Positions 37,765 to 47,679 of a DNA stretch of 64,000 nt are shown piece after piece. Source of the stretch: Gammaproteobacteria bacterium (GTDB taxonomy: Bacteria; Pseudomonadota; Gammaproteobacteria; Arenicellales; Arenicellaceae); the NCBI GenBank assembly GCA_013002025.1, contig JABDKW010000003.1:1-64000 (forward strand). Direction: 5' to 3'. The translations under genes were made by a program, and so were the position numbers. The notes under the pieces are model-generated. The model was not told where the DNA came from. It did not search any database and saw only the letters and a program-made list of their open reading frames with translations. The stretch's first letter is position 1. The number at the start of each line of letters is the position of its first letter.

Positions 37765-38288
37765 GTCAAGACAAATATTTTTAAAACTGTCTTGTATTCC
37801 TAACACATTTCAACTATCGTTCTTGTTGTCTAGATGATACATATCGGTATCTGAACTCGACAGACATTCTGGATGCAAAAGCGCGTAAAAGCTTGAAACA
37901 GATTGCCGGGTACCGATGAAAGAATTGTCTAGGGTAGGCAGTCCCCCCAAACGACATCCCCTTGGAATACCACTCAAAACGGTATTTCGCCTACCCTAGG
38001 CATCCCTTTTCTTGCCGCTCTAATCCTAGTTTCGCCTCTCGCCTGTTCCCGTTTTACTCCTCTCCCAACTTGAGCCTATGCGTCGGCCAAACCCCAAGCC
38101 TGCGCGCGTTGGCAAAACTGCGGATTCGATATTGTAGTGCCCGCCCCTTCAATAGGCCGGTAACCCCCATCAGCACAAGTTTATTGCGCCTATTAGGCTG
38201 GTTAAATGTGCTTGTGACTGTCGAGTTGCGCTATGCTTTAAACTATAATGCATGTTAGCCAATTGAATCAGGCCGTTAGTCGTATTTC
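37765..38288. other. Intergenic region with a large inverted repeat
   Basis: 524 bp between engB and the M14 peptidase gene. The main feature is an inverted repeat at 37929-37999. A 98-codon frame (37962-38258) is unsupported: it has odd composition, no ribosome site, and overlaps the repeat. Confidence 0.65.
37929..37999. repeat. Nested inverted repeat, possible structured RNA element
   Basis: Outer arms CTAGGGTAGGC and GCCTACCCTAG are perfectly complementary (11 bp), 49 bp apart. Inside, AATACC and GGTATT form a second 6-bp stem with a 9-nt loop. It lies 290 bp upstream of the lipoprotein gene at 38289. Confidence 0.8.
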
Positions 38289-39437
38289 ATGAACCGCCTT
38301 ATCCTCACCGTTGCCTTGAGTGGGTTTGCTCTAATCGTGCTGTCAGCATGCCAGCAGGGCCAGTCGAGTGCTGCTGAAAGCACCGCGCAACAGCGCGCGC
38401 CGGGGACAATTCCTGGCCTCCTAGAGCAGGGCTTCTACGGCGATGATGAAACTGTTAAAAGCGATCGGGCCACAGCTGGTGAGGCGCAACCCGACGATAA
38501 CTCGGTGCCGGATTCCAACACTGAAGCCAGTGATGAGGATATTGTAGCCAGCATCGGGTTTTCTACTGTGGCGGATGGGCAAGACGCACACGCCGGGCAC
38601 CACCACCCGGCGGTTGTTGAGTGCAACGCGCAAGAAGCCACTATCTCACCGACGCAGGCGTGTGAAAAAATTTCCAAGCGGCTCGCCAGCGTTTCTATGG
38701 ATCTGTGTGAACGCGCGGAACTGGCTCTGAGTCGATGTGAGTCAGTTGAACAATTTCCCATTCTGGTACGTGAATTTCCGCCTCTAAATGGCCGACAGCC
38801 TCAGGGCCGAATACTGGTCATCGGCGGCACGCATGGTGACGAGCTAACGTCAGTGAGTATCGTGTTCCGCTGGATTGCCAAACTCAATAAGCATCACTCG
38901 GGTATGTTCCATTGGCGTATCGCGCCGATGATGAACCCCGATGGCGTTTTGAAACGCGGCGCCTCACGAACCAATCAACGAGGCGTTGACCTGAACCGCA
39001 ACTTGCCCAGCGATGACTGGGATGAAAACGCGCTAAAGTACTGGGCCGAGAAAAGCGGTAAAAACAAGCGTCGCTACCCGGGGCCGCACGCGGCCAGCGA
39101 ACCAGAGACGCAGTGGCTGGTTAATGAGATAGCAACCTTTAAACCCGATGCCATTATCAGTGTGCATGCGCCCTATGGTGTGGTGGATTACGATTCGCTG
39201 ATACTGAATGCCGCCCCCAAGAGCCTCGGCAAGCTGGCCTTGAATTTGCTTGGTACCTATCCTGGCTCCCTGGGTAATTATGCCGGCATTAATCGCGACA
39301 TTCCGGTGATCACCTTGGAGCTACCCAATGCCTGGGAAATGCCGTCGGATCATGAAACCACGCGAATTTGGGAGGATATTGTGAGTTGGCTGGGTAAAAA
39401 CGTTAATCAGCCCGGGCAAACAGCCAGCGCTAATTAG
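38289..39437 (+). CDS. M14-family metallopeptidase lipoprotein (MpaA-like murein peptidase)
   Basis: 382 aa. The N-terminal lipobox LSAC at about residue 21 predicts a lipoprotein. An acidic linker precedes the zinc carboxypeptidase domain (about residues 150-370): GGTHGDELTSV (zinc His and Glu), MMNPDGV, GVDLNRNLPS, ISVHAPYG (third zinc His) and ITLELPNAWEM (catalytic Glu). It resembles murein tripeptide amidase MpaA. The next gene is an L,D-transpeptidase, so cell-wall work is likely. Its stop overlaps the convergent gene by 4 bp. Confidence 0.88.
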   Translation: MNRLILTVALSGFALIVLSACQQGQSSAAESTAQQRAPGTIPGLLEQGFYGDDETVKSDRATAGEAQPDDNSVPDSNTEASDEDIVASIGFSTVADGQDAHAGHHHPAVVECNAQEATISPTQACEKISKRLASVSMDLCERAELALSRCESVEQFPILVREFPPLNGRQPQGRILVIGGTHGDELTSVSIVFRWIAKLNKHHSGMFHWRIAPMMNPDGVLKRGASRTNQRGVDLNRNLPSDDWDENALKYWAEKSGKNKRRYPGPHAASEPETQWLVNEIATFKPDAIISVHAPYGVVDYDSLILNAAPKSLGKLALNLLGTYPGSLGNYAGINRDIPVITLELPNAWEMPSDHETTRIWEDIVSWLGKNVNQPGQTASAN

Positions 39438-40702
39438 CCTTCGTAGATAATCTGCCAGCGACCACTGTTGGCATCCCGCTGCCAATATTGTTCCTTTTCG
39501 GCGACGCCCTGATAGTTATTACTCAGATAGCGCTGCTGATACTTCACCACAAACATGTCTTGCTCGCCGGGATAGGTGAACAAATGCTTGATATCCATGT
39601 CTACCTGCACAAATGTTTTACGGTTATTAACTTCACGTTTGCGCTTGGCCCATTGACGATAGTCGGTACGCCCCAGATTAAAATTGTTCTCTGAATAGTG
39701 CGCAAGATAGGCGTCAGTGCTGAGGCTCTCCCAATCCTGTTTCCATTGTGACAGTACTGCCAGATAGTCGGCCCGGCGCTGAGCCAGCTGCTGCGGAGAC
39801 ACCCATTCAATCTGGTCGCTTAAAATAACCGGCGTGCGGCGTTTTACGTCGATGTAATTTTCAATATCCAGAAAATCATCGTTGCTCAATACAAAGCAGC
39901 CCTCTGACGCCCACGGTGAACGAGCATAGGTATTTGACGGAGTGCCATGCAACCAGATGCCATAACCGGTGCGTTTGCGGTATCGATCAAGCCGGTTCGG
40001 GTAGTTGACCGGAAACGCGCCCTCACCATACAAATCAGGCAGCTCTGAGTCATCGATGTATCGATATATTGAGTACACACCAACTGGCGTTTTGTTGTCG
40101 CCCTCAACCTGTTTGCCGAAGCCTGCCGACCCTACGCTCAGATAGTAATCACGAATCAGTTGCGGTGCGCCATCCTCGTTCTTGTAGAGATACAAACGCC
40201 CCTGCTGCATGTCTGCTACCAGTACATGGGGGTGCTGGCCGAGGTCTATCAGGCTTGCGGGCACCAGCGCATGGGCTTGTTGATCTGCCTCACGGGCATG
40301 CGACCAACGATTTTGCAGTTGATGCTTCAGCCCTTTAACAACTTCAGAGGGAGGCGGCAATTCGGGGTCGTCGTGAACCATTTTTATGGTCTCCGCCTTG
40401 GCACCTACTTTTTGCAGCGGTGCGGCCATGGCCTGCAAAATATCCGCCTTCAATAAATGCCCGACGCGGCTTTTGGGGAATTGCTGCAGGTGTTTGTCCA
40501 CCCGGGTTTGCGCAGCACTAAGATTACCAGACTTTATAAACTCAACAATCTCGAGCACTGCCCGCTCATAGCCTGAAGAGGCCTGTTCTGCATGCAGTTC
40601 AGTATGATCCTTGGCCTGCGCTACCCAGACGCTGCCCAGCGATGCAACACCGGCACTTAGCACGATCAAAGCTCTTTTAATGGGTAATGTTTGCCTCAAC
40701 AT
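39434..40702 (-). CDS. L,D-transpeptidase with C-terminal NTF2-like (Cds6-type) domain
   Basis: 422 aa with a signal or anchor at residues 10-30. The YkuD catalytic motif is HGTPSNTY with the nucleophile in ASEGCFVLS. It crosslinks murein 3-3 or anchors proteins. The C-terminal 100 residues form an NTF2-like domain similar to that of the upstream gene. The start was set at the ATG at 40702, 16 bp after the upstream gene; the longer frame overlaps it. Confidence 0.9.
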   Translation of the reverse strand: MLRQTLPIKRALIVLSAGVASLGSVWVAQAKDHTELHAEQASSGYERAVLEIVEFIKSGNLSAAQTRVDKHLQQFPKSRVGHLLKADILQAMAAPLQKVGAKAETIKMVHDDPELPPPSEVVKGLKHQLQNRWSHAREADQQAHALVPASLIDLGQHPHVLVADMQQGRLYLYKNEDGAPQLIRDYYLSVGSAGFGKQVEGDNKTPVGVYSIYRYIDDSELPDLYGEGAFPVNYPNRLDRYRKRTGYGIWLHGTPSNTYARSPWASEGCFVLSNDDFLDIENYIDVKRRTPVILSDQIEWVSPQQLAQRRADYLAVLSQWKQDWESLSTDAYLAHYSENNFNLGRTDYRQWAKRKREVNNRKTFVQVDMDIKHLFTYPGEQDMFVVKYQQRYLSNNYQGVAEKEQYWQRDANSGRWQIIYEG

Positions 40703-40718
40703 ATCGACTGTAAAGCCC

Positions 40719-42551
40719 TCACCGCAATACCTGTTCGCCCACGATCTTAGCCTGACTCCAGTCGTCACCCTGAGACGCAAAAGTCAGTCTTTTTCGAATA
40801 GTGTCGTCCATTGTATTGGATCGGTAGCGTTGTACGAAACTCACACTAAACCCCGCTTCGCTGGGCTTTACCTGAAAGCTGCTAACGTCCACATTAATAA
40901 ACGCCTTATTGGTCAGCCGCACCCGCCGCTGCTCCAGCCATTGGTCTCGGCTAAGACCAGACGTGGCATAATCGTCGGCGTAGTGATTGACATAATCGCT
41001 CACCGATTGCCGAGCCCACGCGTCGGCCCAGGACTTGACCAGCGACACAGCAATCGCTTCGTTGCCCTGCTCTTGCTTGGCGGCAGCGGCTCGGTTAGCT
41101 GCCAGCGTCTGCTGGCGCTGTTGTTCTGCCTCTTGCGCGAGAGCAGCAAGTCGGGTCTGTTCTTCTGCGGCGCGTTTTTTAGCCGCTGCCTCGCGCTCCT
41201 GTTGTGCTAGCGATTCGAGGCGCTGCTGCTCCTGCTCTTTAGCCAGTTGCGCGAGCCGAGCTTCCTCTTTTTGCAGGGCCAATTGTTTCTGGCGTGCTGC
41301 TGCTGCCTGTTGCTGACGCAGTTTTGCGTCGGCGTCTTTCTGCTGCAGCGCTAATGTTTGTTGCCGCGCCAACTCCTCGGCACTGGCTCGCTGCTTTGCC
41401 TCGGCTTGCTGTTGACGCTGTAGTGCGAGCTTGGTGGCCTCAGCATCATTGGCCTGTTGGGCCAGTAACTGTTCCCGCTCTTTGCGCCACTCTTCGGCGC
41501 GTGCCCGATCTAGTGCCTGTTGTTCTTCAAGCTCCAACTGACGGGTTTGCATCGCGACCAGCTGTTGTTTCTGCTGCTGCAGCTCTTTTTCCAGGCGGGC
41601 ACGTTCGGTTTGCTCTTGCTCTAATCTGGAGCCTAAGTCGGCACGCTCCGCCTCCGCGCGCTGGCTGGCTTCCTGAGCCGCTGACAACAACGCCATATCT
41701 TCTGCTTTGCTGCGCTCATTACTGGCCAGCAAATTCTGATTCACCGCACTCTGCTCATCCAGTTTGCTGCTCAGCGCCAGCAACTCGGATTCGCTACTTG
41801 AGCGGGTTTCCACCAGTTGTTGTTTGACCCCGGCAAGCTCGGCGCTGAGATCCTGTACTTTAGCCCGCTCCGCTTCAACTGCGGCTGCATAGACTTCGGC
41901 TCGTTGCGCCTGCTCCTGAAACTCTGCCAGTTGCCGCTCCAGTTTTTGAACCAGCGCTAATTGTTGTTGGTCAACACCGATGCTGCGGATCACTGGGATG
42001 TCGATCGAGGCAACCTCTGCGCCATCCTGCTCCAGCGCCTGATGGTAGGCCTTTGCCGCCAGCGCGCCGAGTACGCCTTGTAAACTCCTGAACAATGAGC
42101 CGTACTTCTCGTTAGTTATTAATCCATCTACCAATACCTGTTGCGCACGCTCCAGGTTATTTTGCTGGGCGTAGAGCGCGGCCAGATTGAGGTAGGGTTC
42201 GACCAGATACTTTTCTTCGTTGATGAGCTCCTGATACAGGCGTTCCGCCTCGATGTGCTGCCCGGTAGCGGCTAACTCGTTGGCGGTGGCAAATTTATCG
42301 GTCAGTTGTTGGGTGAGTACCTTGACCGGCCGGGGAGTAAACTCTGTGGTAGGTGATATGCGATGTGTCGGTGCCTCGCTGAGTGGCATGATCGCAGACT
42401 CCATGACGCCATCACCGGCCGCCACGTCGGCCACCAAGCCGTTACTGGGTACACGAGCCTCACCCTCTGAGGGTGAGGCAGGCCAGAACCACCAGATAGC
42501 ACCAGCTATCAGGCCCAATGTTATGGCTCTAATTGGAAGTCGATCAATCAT
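40719..42551 (-). CDS. Membrane-anchored TPR/coiled-coil protein with NTF2-like C-terminal domain
   Basis: 610 aa. One transmembrane segment (AITLGLIAGAIWWFW, residues 9-23), a TPR-like region (about 80-150), then about 300 residues of Gln/Glu/Ala/Arg coiled coil, and a C-terminal NTF2-like domain. That last domain aligns with the L,D-transpeptidase downstream (YADDYATSGLSRDQWLEQRR against HYSENNFNLGRTDYRQWAKR). The coiled coil could span the periplasm. Operon with the L,D-transpeptidase. Confidence 0.82.
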   Translation of the reverse strand: MIDRLPIRAITLGLIAGAIWWFWPASPSEGEARVPSNGLVADVAAGDGVMESAIMPLSEAPTHRISPTTEFTPRPVKVLTQQLTDKFATANELAATGQHIEAERLYQELINEEKYLVEPYLNLAALYAQQNNLERAQQVLVDGLITNEKYGSLFRSLQGVLGALAAKAYHQALEQDGAEVASIDIPVIRSIGVDQQQLALVQKLERQLAEFQEQAQRAEVYAAAVEAERAKVQDLSAELAGVKQQLVETRSSSESELLALSSKLDEQSAVNQNLLASNERSKAEDMALLSAAQEASQRAEAERADLGSRLEQEQTERARLEKELQQQKQQLVAMQTRQLELEEQQALDRARAEEWRKEREQLLAQQANDAEATKLALQRQQQAEAKQRASAEELARQQTLALQQKDADAKLRQQQAAAARQKQLALQKEEARLAQLAKEQEQQRLESLAQQEREAAAKKRAAEEQTRLAALAQEAEQQRQQTLAANRAAAAKQEQGNEAIAVSLVKSWADAWARQSVSDYVNHYADDYATSGLSRDQWLEQRRVRLTNKAFINVDVSSFQVKPSEAGFSVSFVQRYRSNTMDDTIRKRLTFASQGDDWSQAKIVGEQVLR

Positions 42552-42734
42552 AGTTACTGCATGTAATTACCCGGACACTGTCGCTACCAACACGCGCCCT
42601 GCCTATAGCTCGCGCCGCGCCGATTACCCAACCCGCAATCGTTATTCTGGCGCAATTTTAAACTATCTGGCGCTAAACTTGCAGTGCACAAAGGCATTAT
42701 TCTTTAACCCGCTGATATGCACCATTAATCGCTT

Positions 42735-45443
42735 TTAATGGGCGGCTGACCAATTACTGCCGTGACCCAGGTCAACAATCAATGGCACCGTCAGCTCTGC
42801 GACGTTTTGCATAATGTCCGTAATGGACTCGGAAACCGACTCGCGCTCAAGCTCGGCCACCTCAAACACCAGTTCGTCATGCACTTGCATGATCATGGTG
42901 ACCTCTGGTTTCGCTTCTGCTAACCAGTCGAACACATGGATCATGGCCCGCTTAATAATGTCGGCGGCACTGCCTTGCATAGGCGCGTTAATTGCGGTGC
43001 GCTCAGCGTATTGGCGCACGTTGTGATTACGCGCCTTGATATCTGGCAGGTACAGGCGGCGGCCAAACACAGTCTCCACATAGCCATGTTCACGAGCAAA
43101 CTCGCGGGTCTGCTCCATATAGTCTTTCACGCCAGGATACTGGGCAAAGTATTGGTCAATATATTGCTGCGCTTGCTTGCGCTCCACATTGAGCTGATTG
43201 GCCAGCCCAAAGGCGGACATGCCATAGATCAAACCAAAATTTACCGCCTTGGCATGGCGTCGCTGTTCGCCACTTACGTCATCCAGATCTACCTCAAATA
43301 TTTCTGAGGCGGTGGCGCGATGAATGTCCAGACCATGATTGAAAGCATGCAATAAGGTTTCGTCGCCAGACAAATGCGCCATAATGCGCAGTTCGATTTG
43401 CGAATAATCGGCTGCCAAAATACAGCTCCCCGGAGGCGCTATAAACGCATCCCGTACCCGGCGACCCTCTTCGGTTCGAATTGGAATATTTTGCAGATTG
43501 GGGTCACTGGAAGACAAGCGACCGGTGGCCGCCACGGCCTGATGGTAAGAAGTGTGTACCCGACCAGTGCGAGGGTTGATCATGGTTGGGAGTTTATCGG
43601 TGTAAGTCGATTTGAGTTTACCCAGACTACGGTGCTCCAGGATCAGGCGTGGCAATTCGTGCTCCTGCGCCAGCTCCTGCAACACATCTTCGGCCGTAGA
43701 GGGTGCGCCCTTGGGCGTTTTCTTGAGTACCGGCAATTCCATTTGGTCATAAAGAATTTCCTGAATCTGTTTGGGTGATGCCAGATTGAACTCTTTGCCC
43801 GCTACTTCATAAGCGGTTTGCTCAGCCGCCTGCATCGCCATGGCTAGCTGCTGGCTTTGCTGCATCAGCATGGTGTCATCGATTAATACCCCAGCGCACT
43901 CCATCTGTGACAGAACCGGCACCAGCGGCATTTCAATTTCGTGAAACACGCGCTGCAAGGCTGGTGTCTGCATCAGCTTTGGCATTAATGCCTGGTGCAG
44001 GCGTAAGGTGATGTCGGCATCTTCAGCAGCGTAATGGCCGCCCTTATCGACATCAATTTGATTGAAGGTGAGCTGTGCCTTGCCCTTACCCGCAATCTCA
44101 GTGAACGAGACTGGTTTATGCCCGAGATACAACTCCGACAGCGAATCCATATCATGGCGCGTGGCCACGCTATTGATCACGTAGCTCTGCAACATGGTGT
44201 CAAAGGTGACGCCCTGCATATGCACGCCGTAATGCCGCATCACACTCATGTCGTACTTGAGATTCTGACCAATCTTAGGCAATTGCGGGTCTTCCAATAG
44301 CGATTTAAGTTGCGCCACTACTGCGTCCCGCGCTAATTGTTGTGGCGCACCATCATAATCATGCGCTATCGGCACATAGGCGGCCTGGCCGGCGTCGATG
44401 GCAAACGACAGGCCGACCAGCTCTGCCTGCTGTGCGTCAACACTGGTGGTCTCGGTGTCGAAGGCAAAGCCCTCGCTGGCCGCCAGCCGCTCGACCCAGC
44501 TGTCCAGTTGAGACTGCTCCAGAACAATTTCGTACTGGCCCGGTTTGAACTCCGTTGGGGCATCGGCGTGTGCGCTGACTGGAACGTCGGCACCCATTTC
44601 AGCCAACCATTTTTTAAACTGCAACTCGGTGAAAATTTCCACCAAAGTATCCTGATCGATTGCGCCATTCACTAATTGCTCAGGTGGCAGGTCCACGTCA
44701 AGATCACAGCGGATCGTGACGAGATCGCGGGACAGGGGTATTTGTGGCAAAAACTCTCGCAGGTTCTCACCCACTTTGCCGCCGATATCATCTGCATTTT
44801 CAATGATGGCGTCCAGACTGCCATATTGATCGAGCCACTTAACCGCCGTCTTGGGACCGACTTTGGGCACACCCGGAATATTGTCGGAGCTGTCGCCCAC
44901 CAGAGTCAGATAATCGATCATCTGATCCGGACGCACACCGTGTTTTTCTATCACCCCGGCTTCGTCGTATTCAACTTTTTTCATGGTGTCGATCAAGTGC
45001 ACTTTATCGGTCACAATTTGCGCAAGATCTTTATCTCCAGTAGCCACCAGCACAGAATCGTCCTGTTCCGCGACCAGTTTTGCATAAGTGCCAATCACAT
45101 CATCAGCCTCGACCCCGGGCGTGGCAATCAATGGTATACCCATGGCCTTGATTGCCCGGTGCACGTAGTCGATCTGGCTGCGCAGCTCATCTGGCATGGG
45201 TGGGCGGTTAGCTTTGTACTGATCGTAGATATCATGGCGGAAGGTTTTTCCCTTGGCATCGAAAACCGCGACGATATTGGCATCCGGGTACTCCGTAATG
45301 AGGCTTTTGATCATATTGATGGTGCCAAACACTGCGCCGGTGGGTTGGCCCGAAGTGGTCTGCATGCGCTTTAGCTGTGGCACATAAAATGCACGGAACA
45401 AATATGACGATCCGTCAATCAGTATCAGTTTAGGTTGCTGCAT
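42735..45443 (-). CDS. polA: DNA polymerase I
   Basis: 902 aa. All three domains are present: 5'-3' exonuclease (LILIDGSSYLFRAF to about residue 290), 3'-5' exonuclease (FDTETTS) and polymerase (DYSQIELRIMAHLSG, HAKAVNFGLIYGMSAFG, MQVHDELVFEV). Okazaki-fragment maturation and repair. The start was set at 45443 (MQQPKLILIDGSS); the longer frame has 19 extra basic residues and no support. Confidence 0.98.
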   Translation of the reverse strand: MQQPKLILIDGSSYLFRAFYVPQLKRMQTTSGQPTGAVFGTINMIKSLITEYPDANIVAVFDAKGKTFRHDIYDQYKANRPPMPDELRSQIDYVHRAIKAMGIPLIATPGVEADDVIGTYAKLVAEQDDSVLVATGDKDLAQIVTDKVHLIDTMKKVEYDEAGVIEKHGVRPDQMIDYLTLVGDSSDNIPGVPKVGPKTAVKWLDQYGSLDAIIENADDIGGKVGENLREFLPQIPLSRDLVTIRCDLDVDLPPEQLVNGAIDQDTLVEIFTELQFKKWLAEMGADVPVSAHADAPTEFKPGQYEIVLEQSQLDSWVERLAASEGFAFDTETTSVDAQQAELVGLSFAIDAGQAAYVPIAHDYDGAPQQLARDAVVAQLKSLLEDPQLPKIGQNLKYDMSVMRHYGVHMQGVTFDTMLQSYVINSVATRHDMDSLSELYLGHKPVSFTEIAGKGKAQLTFNQIDVDKGGHYAAEDADITLRLHQALMPKLMQTPALQRVFHEIEMPLVPVLSQMECAGVLIDDTMLMQQSQQLAMAMQAAEQTAYEVAGKEFNLASPKQIQEILYDQMELPVLKKTPKGAPSTAEDVLQELAQEHELPRLILEHRSLGKLKSTYTDKLPTMINPRTGRVHTSYHQAVAATGRLSSSDPNLQNIPIRTEEGRRVRDAFIAPPGSCILAADYSQIELRIMAHLSGDETLLHAFNHGLDIHRATASEIFEVDLDDVSGEQRRHAKAVNFGLIYGMSAFGLANQLNVERKQAQQYIDQYFAQYPGVKDYMEQTREFAREHGYVETVFGRRLYLPDIKARNHNVRQYAERTAINAPMQGSAADIIKRAMIHVFDWLAEAKPEVTMIMQVHDELVFEVAELERESVSESITDIMQNVAELTVPLIVDLGHGSNWSAAH

Positions 45444-45563
45444 GGGGAATAACTTGCGAACGCCTCGCCGCGAGCCGCGTAAACAGGTGCGCCGGGGCAA
45501 TTGGAAGTGGTGGTTTATGATACCATGGGCATCAACGCCAGCGCTTGGCTCGAGGTGCCTCAG

Positions 45564-45938
45564 ATGACGAAAATTACACCTGGACTTATCATTCTGCCAT
45601 TCCTGTTATTGGTCTGTACACCTGTGCTGGCGCAAAGCACTGCTGCGCCGCCAGCCTTGGGTCAGGAGACTAAAGGTGAGCCGGCTTTGCCTGAACAAAC
45701 TACCGACTCTGATGATCCGCAAGAGCAAGCCGCTTCCGGGCCGCTGCGCGCGCTCGGCAAAACCCGTATCACGGAATCAAGAAGAGACAGCGGTCAGGTC
45801 TACGAAATTCAATTGCATCATTCTATGGGCAGCAAACAGTATATTGAAGAGCATGATTCAGATGGCAAGATTGAGTCCACCAATAACGATATTGAAGAGA
45901 CGCCTAATTTACCTAAATGGAAAATAGGTTCCTGGTAG
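45564..45938 (+). CDS. DUF2782-family exported protein
   Basis: 124 aa with a signal peptide ending at VLAQ. The conserved region is VYEIQLHHSMGSKQYIEEHDSDGKIE to PNLPKWKIGSW, the DUF2782 pattern often found next to polA. GAGG precedes the ATG at 45564; the longer frame starts too near polA. The function is unknown. Its end overlaps the next gene by 22 bp. Confidence 0.85.
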   Translation: MTKITPGLIILPFLLLVCTPVLAQSTAAPPALGQETKGEPALPEQTTDSDDPQEQAASGPLRALGKTRITESRRDSGQVYEIQLHHSMGSKQYIEEHDSDGKIESTNNDIEETPNLPKWKIGSW

Positions 45939-46405
45939 GGGCTTTATTGTGGCTCGCCTGCTGGTTGGCCATAACATCTGCTGCTGCCGTACAATCTGCA
46001 GCCACAACTAAAACGGTGGCCGAGCAAGCTGCTGGTGATCAAGTTCCAGCCTATTCACAGCGCCGCCAAATTCGTTTTTATAAAGCCAACCGGCAGGGAC
46101 AAACGACGCGCATCAGCTTCACCGCACGGCGCGCACGGCGCGAAGGCTGCCAGAACTTTTTAAAAAGAACCCGCGTCTTTCAGGCCAACCAATACGGCTT
46201 TGCCCAGTGCCGCTTGTATAGCAAGAGGAATTGTCAGGCCGCGTCTATACTCAGCGTCACCCGAGATAAACTGCCGGAGCCGGTAACGGAACTTAGCCAG
46301 GGGTATAGCTGGCATCCGGTTGCTGAACACAAGCGCGGCGCCAAGGTGCGCTCATGGGATTGCTGGGTTAGCGATCCAGCTGTGACCGAACCAAAAGCCG
46401 AGTAG
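45917..46405 (+). CDS. Small exported basic protein with several cysteines, unknown family
   Basis: 162 aa with a signal peptide (about 1-25). The mature part is basic (many RR, KR groups) with Cys in REGCQNF, AQCRLY, KRNCQAA and SWDCWVS, possibly two disulfides. It overlaps the DUF2782 gene by 22 bp, which supports co-expression. Family unrecognised. It ends 15 bp from the convergent zapE. Confidence 0.65.
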   Translation: MENRFLVGALLWLACWLAITSAAAVQSAATTKTVAEQAAGDQVPAYSQRRQIRFYKANRQGQTTRISFTARRARREGCQNFLKRTRVFQANQYGFAQCRLYSKRNCQAASILSVTRDKLPEPVTELSQGYSWHPVAEHKRGAKVRSWDCWVSDPAVTEPKAE

Positions 46406-46419
46406 TTTTTGCGCCGCCG

Positions 46420-47556
46420 CTAGACCTTGTGGGACAGCGCCAGATAATCATGGGATTGCATTTCCTGCAAGCGGCTGATGGTGCGCTGAAACTCGAATGC
46501 ATTGCGACTGCCGCTATAGATATCGGCGACCGGGGCCGCGGCCGACACAATGAGTTTTACATTATGGTCGTAAAACACATCTATCATGTTGATAAAGCGA
46601 CGTGCCTGATCTTCGGCCAGCCGGTCCATCACCGGCACATGCGATAGCAATATAGAATTGAAGGACATGGCCAGTTCAATATAGTCGTTTTGCGATCGCG
46701 GCCCATCGCACAGTTCCGCAAACTCGAACCAGATAACGCCATCAGCCCGTTTGATGGTTTGCAATTGCCTGCCTTCAATTTCAATGCTGGCCTTTTCCTT
46801 GCCCGCATCCGGTGCCAGGTGATCAAAGTTGTAACGCATGCCCGCCTCGGCATCATCGTTCAATGGCTGGAACCAGGTTTCAGCCTGATCCAGAAAGCGC
46901 AGGCGATAATCGATGCCGGAGTCTAAATTGACCACCTCCGTGTGTTGGTAAATCAACTCAATGGCCGGCAGGAATAAGTCTCGCTGTAACCCCCCTGCAT
47001 ACAGGTTAACCGGCTCGACGTTTGACGTGGCCACCAGACTAACGCCCTGTTCAAACAGGACGTTCATCAAGCGGGCCAGTATTACCGCATCGGCAACATC
47101 GTTAACAACAAATTCATCAAAACAGAGAATGCGCGTTTGCTCGGCAATACGTTGGCCGATTATTTGCAGAGGGTCTGCCTGTTCATGCAGCTGTTTTCGG
47201 TCATCGTGCACGCGATGCATAAAGCGATGAAAGTGCATACGCATTTTATGCTCAAACGGCAGACAGTCATAAAACATATCGACCAGCCAGGTTTTACCGC
47301 GCCCTACGCCGCCCCAAAAATAAAGTCCCCTCACCGGCTCGATGGCCTTAGCTTTTGTCAGCCCTACCCGTTGCAAAAAAGTAGGCGCAGGTAGGGGATT
47401 GTCAATTAAACGCTGATATAGCCCCTGCAACTCAGTAACCGCCAATTGCTGCCCGGCATCCACCTCGAAATCGCCGCTCTGTAATAGCGCTTCATAGCGC
47501 TGTTGTGGGCTGAGCGGTGGGCTGAGCGAAGTGGTGCGATGTTGGCTGGGGTCCAT
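46420..47556 (-). CDS. zapE: Cell division ATPase ZapE (AFG1-like)
   Basis: 378 aa. Walker A GVGRGKTWLVD, Walker B LCFDEFVVNDVADA, and ATSNVEPVNLY are the AFG1/ZapE signature. In E. coli ZapE acts on the FtsZ ring during late division. A short Ser/Pro/Gln-rich N-terminus precedes the domain. Monocistronic. Confidence 0.95.
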   Translation of the reverse strand: MDPSQHRTTSLSPPLSPQQRYEALLQSGDFEVDAGQQLAVTELQGLYQRLIDNPLPAPTFLQRVGLTKAKAIEPVRGLYFWGGVGRGKTWLVDMFYDCLPFEHKMRMHFHRFMHRVHDDRKQLHEQADPLQIIGQRIAEQTRILCFDEFVVNDVADAVILARLMNVLFEQGVSLVATSNVEPVNLYAGGLQRDLFLPAIELIYQHTEVVNLDSGIDYRLRFLDQAETWFQPLNDDAEAGMRYNFDHLAPDAGKEKASIEIEGRQLQTIKRADGVIWFEFAELCDGPRSQNDYIELAMSFNSILLSHVPVMDRLAEDQARRFINMIDVFYDHNVKLIVSAAAPVADIYSGSRNAFEFQRTISRLQEMQSHDYLALSHKV

Positions 47557-47679
47557 GCTGATGTGATTAGGCCGCTGCGGCTGTAATTATTATTGCTGTC
47601 ATTAAGTTTAACGTATGATCAGCGCAATTGTTTAAAATGAGACTCGCGTCATTCGTTCATCCACATAACTGAGCCCTAT

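Noticed and set aside
37929-37999. Cyclic-di-GMP or other known riboswitch
   Set aside because: I tried to match the GEMM and cobalamin conserved bases and they do not fit.
37962-38258. 98-codon plus-strand frame before the M14 peptidase gene
   Set aside because: No ribosome site, unusual composition, and it overlaps the nested inverted repeat.
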